DNA of 64,000 bases, from assembly GCA_958510825.1 (NCBI GenBank), contig OY294054.1:6371683-6435682 (forward strand), in the 5' to 3' direction. Origin of the DNA: Brachypterus glaber (Eukaryota > Arthropoda > Insecta > Coleoptera > Kateretidae). Shown piece after piece: positions 12,003 to 21,669 of this stretch. Both the position numbers and the translations under genes were made by a program. How positions within the stretch are numbered: the stretch's first letter is position 1; each line of letters begins with the position of its first letter. The notes below the pieces were generated by a model. It made no database searches. It saw nothing but the letters and a program-made list of their open reading frames with translations, and was not told the origin of the DNA.

Positions 12003-12632
12003 TGTGAGTGTGAGTGTGAGTGTGAGTGTGAGTGTGAGTGTGAGTGTGAGTGTGAGTGTGAGTGTGAGTGTGAGTGTGAGTGTGAGTGTGAGTGTGAGTG
12101 TGAGTGTGAGTGTGAGTGTGAGTGTGAGTGTGTGTGTTTGTGTGTGTGTGTGTGTGTGTGCATTATTAATAATTTTAAAATTTTAATTTGTTTAATTATA
12201 TTTATATATTTATATAACAGGACAAGCGCAAGCTTATTGTGAATTTGTTATGTTTATTACTAATTTCAATAAACATTATTATATATTATATATTATATAT
12301 AACTATTCATATTTTGCCGTTCGGAATTGCTTCATAGTTTTACTATAAGATATACTGTGTTGAAAATTTTGCAAAAACATTAGTAATAAGTATTTTTGAC
12401 AAATTGTGAATTTGCAAGTTATATTTAATTTAAAGACGTGTTACTACAAATATGCCTTTAATTGTTCACATGCTTAACGAATTCAATAAAATTCGTTTTT
12501 TTAGTAAAATTAGAATGTGACGTCACGAAGGGGGAGGGGGTCAAGACTTTGTGACAATGTGTGACATGGGGGGGGAGGGGTCTAAAATCACCTAAAAAAG
12601 TGTGACGTATTTTATGGATGACCCCCAATGCA
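11577..12632. mobile_element. inner TIR element with GGGGTCRTCCATA termini
   Basis: The left end reads GGGTCGTCCATATTACACG, then a G-run, TTTGTGACAAAGTGTTA and GTGTGACGTCACACC. The right end carries the inverse: GTGACGTCACGAAGGGGG, TTTGTGACAATGTGTGACA, and GTGTGACGTATTTTATGGATGACCCCC. There is no coding sequence inside; the interior is mostly microsatellite. From memory these termini resemble widespread non-autonomous animal DNA-transposon ends, but I do not assign a superfamily. No clear target-site duplication is seen. Confidence 0.7.
11838..12160. repeat. compound (TG)n / (GAGTGT)n microsatellite
   Basis: Pure TG to about 11917, then GAGTGT units, TG again at 11960-12000, a long (GAGTGT)n stretch at 12000-12130, then TG with one TTTG interruption. 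ORFs on both strands (Cys-Val, Ser-Val, His-Thr repeats) are translations of the microsatellite. Confidence 0.97.
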
Positions 12633-12665
12633 CTAAATTTTATTCAATATTTTTTCCGTAAATCA

Positions 12666-12771
12666 ACTTATAAGTTTGATATTGCAAACAAATTTTATTT
12701 AATTCCCTATTACTATTAATAGTAATAAACCTTATAATAAATTTTGTTTGCAATAAACAAACTTATAAGCC
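12666..12771. repeat. short hairpin
   Basis: CTTATAAGTTTGATATTGCAAACAAATTTTA and its inverse TAAATTTTGTTTGCAA…AAACTTATAAG flank a centre with its own ATTACTATTAATAGTAAT palindrome. It lies just inside the right arm of the outer TIR element. Confidence 0.75.
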
Positions 12772-13264
12772 GAATGACAGAAAAAAAAATATTAAATTAA
12801 TTTGGATTTGTGCTTTTTTCCGCCATGATATACTAGTTCTAATTAAATAAATGTCAAAATCAATCAACGTTAATGAGTAGAGATATGTGTGAGTAGAGAT
12901 GTGTTTAAGTAGACTTGTGTGTGAGTAGATATGCAGATGAGTAGAGATGTGCATGAGTAGAGATGTGATGAGTAGAGACGATGCTTTGGGTCAAGATTGT
13001 ATAAAAAATAATTTAAAACTTTATCAGAGCATGTGATGTAAAATAACAGCAGATTGGTATTTTTTGGCTAATGTATGCAAGGTTTCGAATTTGTTTCTTT
13101 AGTAGCATCTATGTCTATGTCTTAATTTTTTTTCGATTTCTTTTCATTTAGATGTTTTTGTTAAACTTACCTTGTAATGATAGCATTACAGGCACGCCAC
13201 TGACCGCCCCGCTATCGAGCTGACAGACTAACGGCGCACGCAAACCCCCACTGCTCCTACTGCC

Positions 13265-13300
13265 TATATAAGCGAGGACGCACCGGCCGACCGGGCAGTC
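13265..13300 (+). promoter_or_regulatory. LTR core promoter (TATA box and initiator)
   Basis: TATATAAG at 13265-13272, then an arthropod-type initiator-like CAGTC about 30 bp downstream (13296-13300). The spacing fits RNA polymerase II initiation at the U3/R border of the LTR. Confidence 0.65.
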
Positions 13301-13344
13301 CTGCTGGATGCGTTGAATCCAACAGAGCTCACTCTCCCTCCCGC

Positions 13345-13720
13345 TTCGACGTGTTGAGTCTTAGTAACTACCGTGGCCGCTATACGCGCTGAGTATAGTC
13401 GCCTTCTTGTCCTGTAACCAAAAAGTCTAGTTAGCTATCGCTATAAGCGCTGAGTATAGTCACATTCCTGTCCTGTAATTAGACGTGCTGAGTCTAAATA
13501 CCAACACTATACGCGCTGAGTATAGTCGCATTCCTGTCCTGTAATTAAACGTGCTGAGTCTATGTAACAATCGAGACCACTATACGTGCTGAGTACAGTG
13601 GTGCCTTCTCGTCCTGACGTTAGACGTGCTGAGCCTGGTGAAGACGGCTTGTTTAGTAGCTACGCGCGCTGAATACGACGGCGCCTTCCTGCCCCGAAGC
13701 CAGACGTGTGGAAGCCAACC
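13345..13720 (+). repeat. tandem repeats inside the LTR (CGCTGAGTATAG units)
   Basis: A unit of about 60-90 bp recurs five to six times: CTATACGCGCTGAGTATAGT, CGCNTTCCTGTCCTGTAA, then AGACGTGCTGAGTCT. Each unit holds a CTATAC…GTATAG stem with GCGCTGA in the loop, so RNA of this region could form a row of similar hairpins. The last units are diverged. Confidence 0.85.
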
Positions 13721-13840
13721 AGAACGAGAAGATAATTAATGTTAGGTTAAAGATATTGTTATAGTAATAATTAGATAAATAAACACTTATTTACCGAATT
13801 CTGTTTTCTCCGTTGAGATACCCGGAAACACATTACAAAT

Positions 13841-13856
13841 TGGCGCCCGAGCAAAA
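13841..13856 (+). other. tRNA primer binding site
   Basis: TGGCGCCCGAGCAAAA starts three bases after the LTR end. Retroelement primer sites commonly begin with TGG, the complement of the tRNA CCA end. Which tRNA is used cannot be settled here. Confidence 0.8.
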
Positions 13857-13862
13857 TCAAGA

Positions 13863-14117
13863 ATGGATGAAGAGGGGGCTTATGGCCTCGAAGTGGCTGA
13901 TAAAACAGTCGGCTGGATATACCACTTAAATAAAGATCAGTTAATAGCAGAACTGGTAAAAGTCGAACTTAACACATCTGGAAAAGTCGAGGAACTACGA
14001 AGTAGATTATCAAAGCATATTAAGGCAGCAGTTAAAGTTGATGCCCAGGAAACAAACCAACTCGCAAAGGAACAGGGTGCAGTGCCCAAGAAAACGGACA
14101 TAAAACAACGAACATAA
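13863..14117 (+). pseudogene. gag N-terminal part with SAP-like domain
   Basis: The ATG at 13863 lies shortly after the PBS. Residues about 20-50 (HLNKDQLIAELVKVELNTSG, then KVEELRSRLSKHI) resemble the two-helix SAP fold common at the N terminus of arthropod gypsy gag proteins. The frame ends at 14117 and gag continues after a frameshift, so it is broken. Confidence 0.75.
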
Positions 14118-14854
14118 AAACACCAGCAATAATAAAAACACACCACAACAAGAAATTAATCAAGTACCAGTTCAAAACTCGAGAACCTCAGAACCAGAAC
14201 AAATAAACGACGAAAGCGCAACATTGGACAAAGTACGCAAATGGGGCCTTAACTTCGATGGCACAAAAGACCCCGTAGCTTTTATGAAACGGTTGCAGGA
14301 ACTTAAAACCTGCTATCAAATACAAGATGAGCCTATGTTAAAAGCACTACCCGAAATATTTAAGGGAAAAGCAGTATTATGGTTCCGAAACAACGCATGC
14401 TATTGGGAAACGTGGCAAAACATTGCCGAGGACTTCTCCGGCAAACTTTACAATCAAGTTAGAGGAAGACATTCGGGGACGTACACAACAGGCGAATAAG
14501 TCAATTAAGAACTTCTGCATAGCAATACAAACGTTAATACGCAGACTTGGAAATTACAGCCGAGAACAGGAACTGGAAAGAATATACACAAATATAGGGC
14601 CGGAATATAAAATGTACGTGAGAAGACGAGATTTCACAACCCTGCAGGAACTACTTCAGCTAGCAGAGGAGTATGAATCCTTGCAACAGAAATCGCAAAA
14701 GTACAGGAGGATACCGGAAAGTTACAAACCGAATAACCACATACGAAGAAAAATCGACAATTATGATAGAGAAAAGTCCAAACCAAATACTGTACCAGCC
14801 AGACGGGAAACGCAAGCGACCAGGACAAACGGAGGCAGTCCCGGTCAACAATAA
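14118..14854 (+). pseudogene. gag capsid region, frameshifted
   Basis: Two overlapping frames (14224-14499 and 14423-14854) give a retrotransposon gag capsid domain: GKAVLWFRNNACYWETW in the first, then RRLGNYSREQELERIYTNI and LQELLQLAEEYESLQQ in the second. The shift lies near 14440-14490. The C terminus is basic and lacks a clear zinc knuckle. It follows the SAP-like part and precedes protease. Confidence 0.85.
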
Positions 14855-14941
14855 AGCCCTCTATAGAAAGAGACGACCAAGACGAATGGGGGCTTTCCCG
14901 GTCGATCACAGAATCCTCCATTAGTTCATGCAATTCCTCAG

Positions 14942-15300
14942 ATACAACAAAAGACGAAAGAATACACATAGAAATTAAGGTAGCAAACACAGAGAGGGTG
15001 CAGGCCCTGATCGATACCGGGTCACAAAAGTCATACTGTGGAGAAAGAGTACGAAAACTATGCGAAGGTCTTAAAATACCACACTAAAAAGAGAACTTAA
15101 AAGTACTAGTAGCGGATGGAAGTATTATTAATATATGCAAAATTTTTTATGTTCCATGTCACATAAATGATATTAAGAAACATGTGAAAGTATATTACTT
15201 GCAGAACCTGACGTCAGACGTAGTGCTAGTTATGGATGTCCTAAGAAAATGGGAAGTCTGCGTGAATCTTAAGACAAATAAATTAGATAATATAAAGAAT
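14942..15300 (+). pseudogene. retropepsin-like protease region
   Basis: In the frame before 15184 the active-site motif ALIDTGSQKSY is visible near 15008-15040, followed by a stop in the codon run after KIPH, then LVADGS and a C-terminal VVLVMDVLRKW. This is the order of an aspartic protease of gypsy elements. The in-frame TAA near 15086 would truncate it. It leads directly into RT. Confidence 0.8.
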
Positions 15301-16755
15301 GGCCCCAAAGAAAAAAATGAACAAAGACCAAATAAAGAAACAGAACAATTAAACGTGATTACAGATTTAAAGCTAGAGGAACAGCGTAAACTGGAAAATT
15401 TCCTGAAAATAGAATTGGATAAATTCAAGACAGTAAAAGGAGTAACCCCACTAATAGAGCATAGAATAAGGCTCTCAGACGGAACACCGATTAAACAAAG
15501 GTATAAACCAAGAAACCCAGCGATGCAAAAGATCATCGACGAAGAAGTAGATAATCTTTTAAGGGAGGGTAAGATAGAAAGGTCTAACAGCCCGTGGAGC
15601 TCCTCCATAGTTCTAGTTCAGAAGAAAAATAAAAAATACCGATTCTGCGTGGATTTTAGAAAGGTTAACAGTGTGTCAATAAAAGACGCGTACCCACTAC
15701 CGTACATAAACCACATTTTGGCAAAATATATTTCAACTATCGACCTAAAAAACGGATATTGGCAAGTCGCCCTGGAAAAAGAAAGTAGACCTATAAAAGC
15801 GCTCGTAGTACCTGGTAGGGGGTTTTCAATTTAAGGTACTACCATTTGGATTACATGCGGCACCGGCCACTTTTCCTATTAGACACAGTAATAGGACCGG
15901 ATATGGAGCCAAAAGCCTTTGCATACTTGAACGACATAATCGTACTAGGAGAAACATTGGAAGAACATTTGGAAAACCTAAAAGAGGTATTCGAAAGATT
16001 AAGAAAAGCAAATCTACAGATAAATATGGAAAAATGCCATTTCTGCAAAAACGAAATAAAGTACCTGGGTCACGTAGTAAATAAAGATGGAATTAAAACC
16101 GATGAGGACAAAATTAAAGCAATACAGGAAATTCAAGCCCCGAGGAATATTAAGGAAGTAAGAAGGTTTCTAGGAGTCGCATCATGGTATCGTAGATTTA
16201 TACGAAATTTCTCGGAGGTCACAGCACCATTGAATAAACTGCTAAAAAAAACAACGCTGGAAATGGGAAAAAGATCAGGAGGAGGCTTTTGTAAAAATAA
16301 AAACGCTTTTAACGCAAACACCCATCTTAGTTTACCCAGATTTTTCAAAAAGGTTTTATCTACAAACAGACGAGTCAAATTATGGGATTGGATCTGCCCT
16401 TTTACAGAAGGATAATGAAGGTCACGACAGAGTAATCGAATATGCAAGCAGAACATTAACAGATGCGGAGAAAAATTTCAGTGTAACAGAGAAAGAATTA
16501 CTGGCCGTGGTTGAAGGAATAAAAAAGATGAGACCCTACTTGGAAGGATACCCATTTACCGTGATTACAGACCACCAAAGTTTAAAATTTCTGCAGTCAA
16601 TGGACAGTCCGGCAGGGAGAATAGCCAGATTACAACAATTGGACTTCGAAGTAGTATACAGGAAAGGAACCCAGAAAGTCCTAGCAGATGCACTTTCTAG
16701 ACAACCCCTACCCAGCACAGTCGCTGCAATTAAGAATGAAGAAATAAGTGATACA
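15301..16755 (+). pseudogene. gypsy RT and RNase H, catalytic YLDD changed to YLND
   Basis: RT runs through the frames 15184-15834 and 15846-16415: fingers motif RFCVDFRKVNSVSIKDAYPL, STIDLKNGYWQV, and the catalytic loop FAYLNDIIVL. The usual second aspartate partner reads N, so the polymerase is expected to be inactive even if the frame were whole. Frameshifts lie near 15825-15870 and near 16260-16390. RNase H follows with a DESNYG motif in a shifted frame, then TEKELLAVV and ITDHQSLKFL, ending at DALSRQPLP. Confidence 0.9.
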
Positions 16756-17937
16756 TGGTGGGAGACGAAGAAGAAAGAAGTAGAGGAGAACCCTAAAAAG
16801 TACCCTGACTATATGGTCGAAAATAAGTTACTGTACCGACATTTCTTGGATAAATATGACCTAAAGGAGAAGGACATGTCAAACCCTTGGAAACTATGCG
16901 TACCAGCACAACTAAGAAAACAACTGCTGACGGAAAACCATGAAGGAAAAACAGCTGGACATTTAGGAATCGCCAAGACCATAGCCAGACTGGCAAGCAA
17001 ATACTACTGGCCAGGCATGTTCAGAGACACGGCCAAGTACGTCCGGCAATGTCAAAACTGTCAGAAATATAAGGCTTCACAACAGCAAACAGCAGGCAAA
17101 ATGTATGCAACCCACGTACCGTCGCAACACTGGTCGACTGTTGCTTCAGATTTAATTGGGCCCTTACCGACCTCCAGCAGAGGAAATAAGTATCTGATAG
17201 TTTTTCAAGATAAACTAACTAAGTGGGTGGAAGTTTGTGCCGTAAGAAGAACTACAGGTAAAGTCATAAGTGAGGCTTTTAAAGATAAAATAATCATGAG
17301 ATACGGGAGCCCGAAACAAGTTATCACTGATAATGCAAAACAATATAATAACAGCGAATTTAAAAACCTAATGAAGGACTACCAGATCGAAAAATTGGAA
17401 ATTCCACCGTACTCTCCTCAAAATAATCCAGTTGAACGAGCAAACAAGGTGATTAAAACAATGGTAGCTCAATACTGCAATAACGACCATAAGAAATGGG
17501 ACGCATAACTCCCAGAACTGACATTTGCGATAAACTCAAGTAAACATGAGTCTACAGGGTTCTCACCGGCGTTCCTAAATTTTGGATACGAATTAAAAAT
17601 GCCCAGTAAAGTGCTAGTGGAAACAGAAACCACAAACAAAGAAATACCCGAAGACCGCGCGGAATATGTCAACAAACTACGAGAGGTGTTCGACTTAGTA
17701 AAAATCAATCTAGCAAAGGCATTCACAAGTCAAAGTCATTATTACAATTTAAGGCGACGAGAATGGATACCCAGACTAGGAGAGGTGGTGATGAAAAAAG
17801 AATATAAAGGCCCATACACTATTTCAAAAGTTTGGTCTAGGGTCATCTTTCAACTCAAAAACAGAGACGGAAAACGTATACACAAAGTACACATAAAAGA
17901 TTTGAAACCGGCGCATGTGGAAGGGAAAACCGCATAA
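16756..17937 (+). pseudogene. gypsy integrase, one stop codon
   Basis: The zinc-binding domain has HEGKTAGHLGIAK and CQNCQKY (HHCC). The DDE core residues are all visible in ASDLIGPLP, ITDNAKQYNN and NNPVERANK. A TAA at 17506-17508 interrupts the core after KKWDA. The same product continues in frame (LPELTFAINSSKHESTGFSP) and ends with an SH3-like C terminus and a GPYTISKV motif (17599-17937). The integrase is otherwise well preserved. Confidence 0.9.
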
Positions 17938-18440
17938 ATATATGCGCTACCGGGTAATCCAGCAGTTGGTAGTAGGCAGCCAGAAAACGATGTCAGAACA
18001 AGACGTGCTATACATCCCGCTGAGTATGAGTCCGCTCACACCATCACAAGAGTCGCCAGTGATAAAATACCAGCCGCACGTTTTGGTGTCCCCGATACCG
18101 AGTTCACCACAAAGGTAAATTCCGGCCAGTGCAAGAAAATCGATGAAACCAATGGAGTACATCACGCCACTGGTCCCCTCGAAAGTGGTGAAAGCTAAGA
18201 GTAAAGCCCCACCGCAGCCGTCCAAATTGGTCGAACGTCCCCGACTGCCAGTCCAGATACCACTGCTGAAGCTGATACCAAAACACGTATTGGAAAATTC
18301 TGGCGGAAAATCCAGGAAATTCCGATTAAGAATTACCAAAGAAAAATCCGTCAGGATTAAGTTACCTGCAAATAAATAAATTGTAAATATTATATATTTT
18401 GTAGAAAATAATAAAGATAAAATAAATTAAAAAAAATGCT
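17938..18440 (+). other. tail of the gypsy-like element, 3' LTR missing
   Basis: Short proline- and basic-rich ORFs (17915-18118 and 18143-18379) follow integrase without recognisable domains. The sequence then turns AT-rich and passes into Polinton polB at about 18441. The 5' LTR start (TGTAATGATAGC) does not recur, so the element is cut at its 3' end by the Polinton junction or by deletion. Confidence 0.6.
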
Positions 18441-20229
18441 TTCACATTTTTTTTTGTTGAAAGAGATGGTGGTGGAATTGTTGGTAAACGGCAACAATCT
18501 GTACAAATTAAATGGCAAGATGTTGAATCCTGTATTAATGGTAGGATTCGTAGTGGTATCATTAGCAATTTGCGAATTAAAGACCCCCGGGTATTTTTAC
18601 AACAAGCATTTCGTAGTTTTAGTATAAAAATTAAAGGAGAATTAAAACCGTCAATGTTGAAGGTTAATGTAATTTTTGCTGGGTTGTTTATAAAACCTCA
18701 AACTGCAGAAACTTCAGTAAAAATTTTTCCAACTAAAAATCAAATTATCGATGTTAATACTAACTTGAAAGATTGGTTTAAACAATTTGTTGTAGATAGG
18801 ATTTTACTAAAGTTGGAGGAATTTCAGGAGAAGTATTCCGGATGGAGTTTGTATAAGGTGTTACATTTAACAATCATTACAATCCGATTAAACCAGGCAT
18901 TTCCACTTACGTTTCCTTACCTACGTTTGTTGCAAAGTCGAAAAGTGTTATCAATATTCAAAATAATGAAGAGTATTGTTTTATGTATGCAGTAGTTGCG
19001 GCATTGTTTCCAGCTGCCCCTGATAAAAATCCAAAGCGTATCCAGTCATATCCAAATTTTAGATCCGTTTTAAATTTTGAAAATATAAGTTTCCCATTGC
19101 TCTAAAGGATATTCCAAAATTTGAGATCATGAACAAACTGTCTATTAACGTTTTTACCATTGATGATGAGCAGGAAAACGTACCATTATGTCTAAGTAAA
19201 TTTGATTATTCTCCCAGAATTAATCTGCTTTTGATTTCAACCATAAATAATCAACTTATTATGAACAATGAACCTTGTACTAGTAGAGATATAGCTGTTA
19301 ATTTTCATTTTGCATTGATTAAAAATTTATGTCGATTACTCAGTAGTCAAGTGGGCAATGTTAGAAATGGAAAATGGTATTCCGAACGATGCCTTAACCA
19401 CTTCTTAACTGAAACCGTTTTGAAAAAACATTTGGAAACATGTAAAATGTTGAATGATGCAAAGGTTGTTCTTCCCACTGAGAAAACTAAATTTTTACAT
19501 TTTAAAAATTTTAAAAATCAACTAACGGTTCCTTATGTTGTTTATGCAGACATTGAAAGTATTTTAATAGATTACAAGGATAATAATAGGACAGGACGGT
19601 TGGGGGTAAAAGTGAAAAACTTCAAAAGCATGAAGCGTTTAGTATTGCCTACTATCTAAAGTGTTCCTATAATGACAGCTTATCTAAATTTAACATGTAC
19701 ACTGGTAAAGACTGCGTGGAGTGGTTTGTTCATGAGCTCGAAAAGATAGCTAAAAATGTGGACTTTTTGCTATCAAATCCTGTTCCAATGCAAAAGTTAA
19801 CACCAAAAGAGGAGAGGGAAAATTTTTTTTAGCATCCACTTGTATTTGTTGTGGAGAAGAGTTTGTGGGAAGGGGAGATAAAAAGGTGCGGGATCACGAT
19901 CACTTTACTGGAAGGTTAAGGGGTGCGGCTCACAACTCTTGTAACTTGAAATTAAAAAAAATTCACATTATACCTGTAGTTTTTCACAATTTGTCTGGAT
20001 ACGATAGCCATTTCCTTATTAAGACTCTCAGTACTAAGGTAGAGGGTGACATGAATTTATTACCACTCAATATGGAGAGGTATATTTCTTTTACCAAATT
20101 TATTAAAAATACCAAGGTTCACTTGCGTTTTTTGGATTCGTTTAGATTTATGGCTAGTAGTATTGCCAAGTTGTTATCGTATCTGAACGAATCTGAAAGA
20201 ATCTGAAAAGTTGATTAGTAAAAAGTTTT
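18441..20229 (+). pseudogene. Polinton protein-primed DNA polymerase B, N-terminal half
   Basis: The product runs in three or more frames. The N-terminal region has WQDVESCINGRIRSGIISNL and EFQEKYSGWSLYKVL. The middle has YAVVAALFPA and DIPKFEIMNKLSINVF. The 3'-5' exonuclease motif is seen as VYADIESIL near 19545. A zinc-type stretch CICCGEEF…[19 protein letters not shown] lies at 19850-19945, with [13 protein letters not shown] near 19990. Frameshifts occur near 18875, 19090, 19600 and 19830. A 10-bp tandem duplication at 20189-20208 shifts the frame just before the BEL/Pao insertion. The gene would replicate the Polinton genome; this copy is dead. Confidence 0.92.
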
Positions 20230-20431
20230 TGTTACAGTTTTATACTGTATATAATAAATAGTACTAGTTTTAAGTTTTGTAAGTAAGTTGACTATAAATA
20301 AATTGTTAATGTCATTGAAAATTGTCAATAAAAAAATATAGACGTTTTTGTCAAGAAGAATCTTCGACTTGTATTTATTTTGGTTCTTCGACCCTGGATA
20401 TAAATTAATATATTCTAGGTAAGTCACAACA
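20230..20431 (+). repeat. BEL/Pao 5' LTR
   Basis: Matches 26055-26255 almost base for base. The difference lies near GTAAGTTGACTATA versus GTAAGATACTATA. Confidence 0.95.
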
Positions 20432-20484
20432 TATGGTTCTTTGACCCTGGATATAAATTAATATATTCTAGGTAAGTCACAACA
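20432..20484 (+). repeat. 53-bp duplication of the LTR 3' end
   Basis: The last 53 bases of the 5' LTR (20379-20431) are repeated directly after it with one or two changes (TTCTTCGACC versus TTCTTTGACC), followed again by TATGGT. The 3' LTR lacks the second copy. It displaces the primer-site region from the LTR edge by 53 bp. Confidence 0.9.
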
Positions 20485-20514
20485 TATGGTCCTTATCGCC
20501 GTCTGAACGACAAT

Positions 20515-21669
20515 ATGGAAAAGGGAAAAGCACAAACAGAGACGAGCAATGTTAGACGCAGTAGACGACTGGCCGACAAAAAGACTGCAAAGGTTAAATC
20601 TGAGGGTGCAAACCGATCCACGAGACAAGAAATACGTCAAATCGAAGGAAAGAAGGTGTCAAGACAAGACAATAGACAATTTGAAGAGAATGCTTCAATC
20701 GACAATGGACGACAGGTGGAAACAATTTCCAGAGCTACTGATGCTGTTTCACCCACTACAAATAACAATAGACGAGTAAATTCGACATCTAAGACAGGGA
20801 AGTCACATACTACAAAGGTAAGTTCTGTTTCTAAAAGACATATAGCTGAGGTGAAGATTGCTTTAAAGAAGAAACAACTTGAGCTTGAACAGGTAACGCT
20901 TAAGAAAAGGCAAGAAATGTTAGATTTAGAACTTGCTTTGAAACTGGCTGAAATAGTCGAGAAGGATAGTGAAGTTACAGGGTCAGAGCTGGAGCTTGAG
21001 TCAAATAAGTCAAATAGCATAAACATGGAAGACTGGATAAGTGGTAAAAATCCATGGACGCAGGACGAGGAAAACAAGGAGAGACCAATTCACATCAATC
21101 AGACAAGTAACCACAGGAATGAGCAACAAGGTAATACTTCTTATTTTTCTAAATTTATTTCAAGACAGTCGATTTCAAAAGAACTTCCAATATTTGATGG
21201 AAATCCTATTGAATGGCCTAATTTTATTTATCAGTGTAAAAATTCTAGTAAAATCTGTGGCTATTCTGATGAAGAAAATCAATGTAGACTGCAAAAGTGC
21301 ATAAAAGGTAATGCGAAAAAAATAATTCAGTCTTTGTTAATAATCCCTAAAAATGTAGATAAGCCGATTAAATTACTTGAGCAACGTTTTGGAAGATCTG
21401 ACATAATCATTACTCACCTTCTTAATAACGTTCGAAAATTCAACGTTATTAAAGAAGATAAATTGGATCTTTTTATAGAATATGCTGATGAAATTAAAAA
21501 CTTTGTTGCTACGGTTGAATCTTTAAATGAGACTGAATATTTAAGCAGTCCTATGTTAATCCAGGAGTTTTTATCCAAACTACCCACTTCCTATAAGCTT
21601 GACTGGATTGAACATATTTCTAAATTTGAAAAAACTCAAAAAGACTTTTGGAATTTGCAAATTGGTTAG
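20515..21669 (+). CDS. BEL/Pao gag
   Basis: The 384-codon frame starts at ATG 20515, 84 bp after the LTR. The N-terminal third is highly charged, with RRSRRLADKK. A coiled coil follows at about residues 105-145 (KIALKKKQLELEQVTLKKRQ). From about residue 215 comes the gag domain usual for BEL elements, with LPIFDGNPIEWPNFIYQ and LEQRFGRSDIIITHLL. The frame ends at 21669; the pol frame overlaps it by 22 bp in the -1 frame, near a run of A (CTCAAAAAGAC). That could be a programmed shift or a mutation, since BEL elements often have one long ORF. Confidence 0.85.
   Translation: MEKGKAQTETSNVRRSRRLADKKTAKVKSEGANRSTRQEIRQIEGKKVSRQDNRQFEENASIDNGRQVETISRATDAVSPTTNNNRRVNSTSKTGKSHTTKVSSVSKRHIAEVKIALKKKQLELEQVTLKKRQEMLDLELALKLAEIVEKDSEVTGSELELESNKSNSINMEDWISGKNPWTQDEENKERPIHINQTSNHRNEQQGNTSYFSKFISRQSISKELPIFDGNPIEWPNFIYQCKNSSKICGYSDEENQCRLQKCIKGNAKKIIQSLLIIPKNVDKPIKLLEQRFGRSDIIITHLLNNVRKFNVIKEDKLDLFIEYADEIKNFVATVESLNETEYLSSPMLIQEFLSKLPTSYKLDWIEHISKFEKTQKDFWNLQIG

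Larger units (their letters stand above)
11381..12978. mobile_element. outer TIR element with ACATCTCTACTCAC terminal repeats
   Basis: The left terminus (11381-11570) has CTACTCATCACATCTCTACT followed by repeated ACATCTCTACTCACAC units, then TTGATTTTGACAATTATTTG and CATGGCGGAA. The right terminus (12800-12978) is the inverse of all of this in the same order. The arms are about 180-200 bp and diverged in the number of 14-16-bp units. No transposase is seen, so it is non-autonomous. A second TIR element lies nested inside. Confidence 0.75.
13173..13837 (+). mobile_element. 5' LTR of gypsy-like element
   Basis: It starts TGTAATGATAG and ends ACATTACA, with TG/CA ends and a short terminal inverted repeat (TGTAATG/CATTACA). 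Three bases later a TGGCGCCCGAGC primer binding site follows, and gag starts 26 bp after the LTR. Inside are a TATATAAG box, tandem repeats and an AATAAA signal at 13778-13783. It is 665 bp long and more GC-rich than its surroundings. No matching 3' LTR is found in the window. Confidence 0.9.

Noticed and set aside
11786..12242. Cys-Val, Ser-Val and His-Thr repeat ORFs
   Set aside because: Translations of the TG/GAGTGT microsatellite on both strands.
11381..12978. CRISPR-like array of ACATCTCTACTCAC units
   Set aside because: Spacers are not unique, units are eukaryotic TIR repeats, and no cas-like gene exists in the window.
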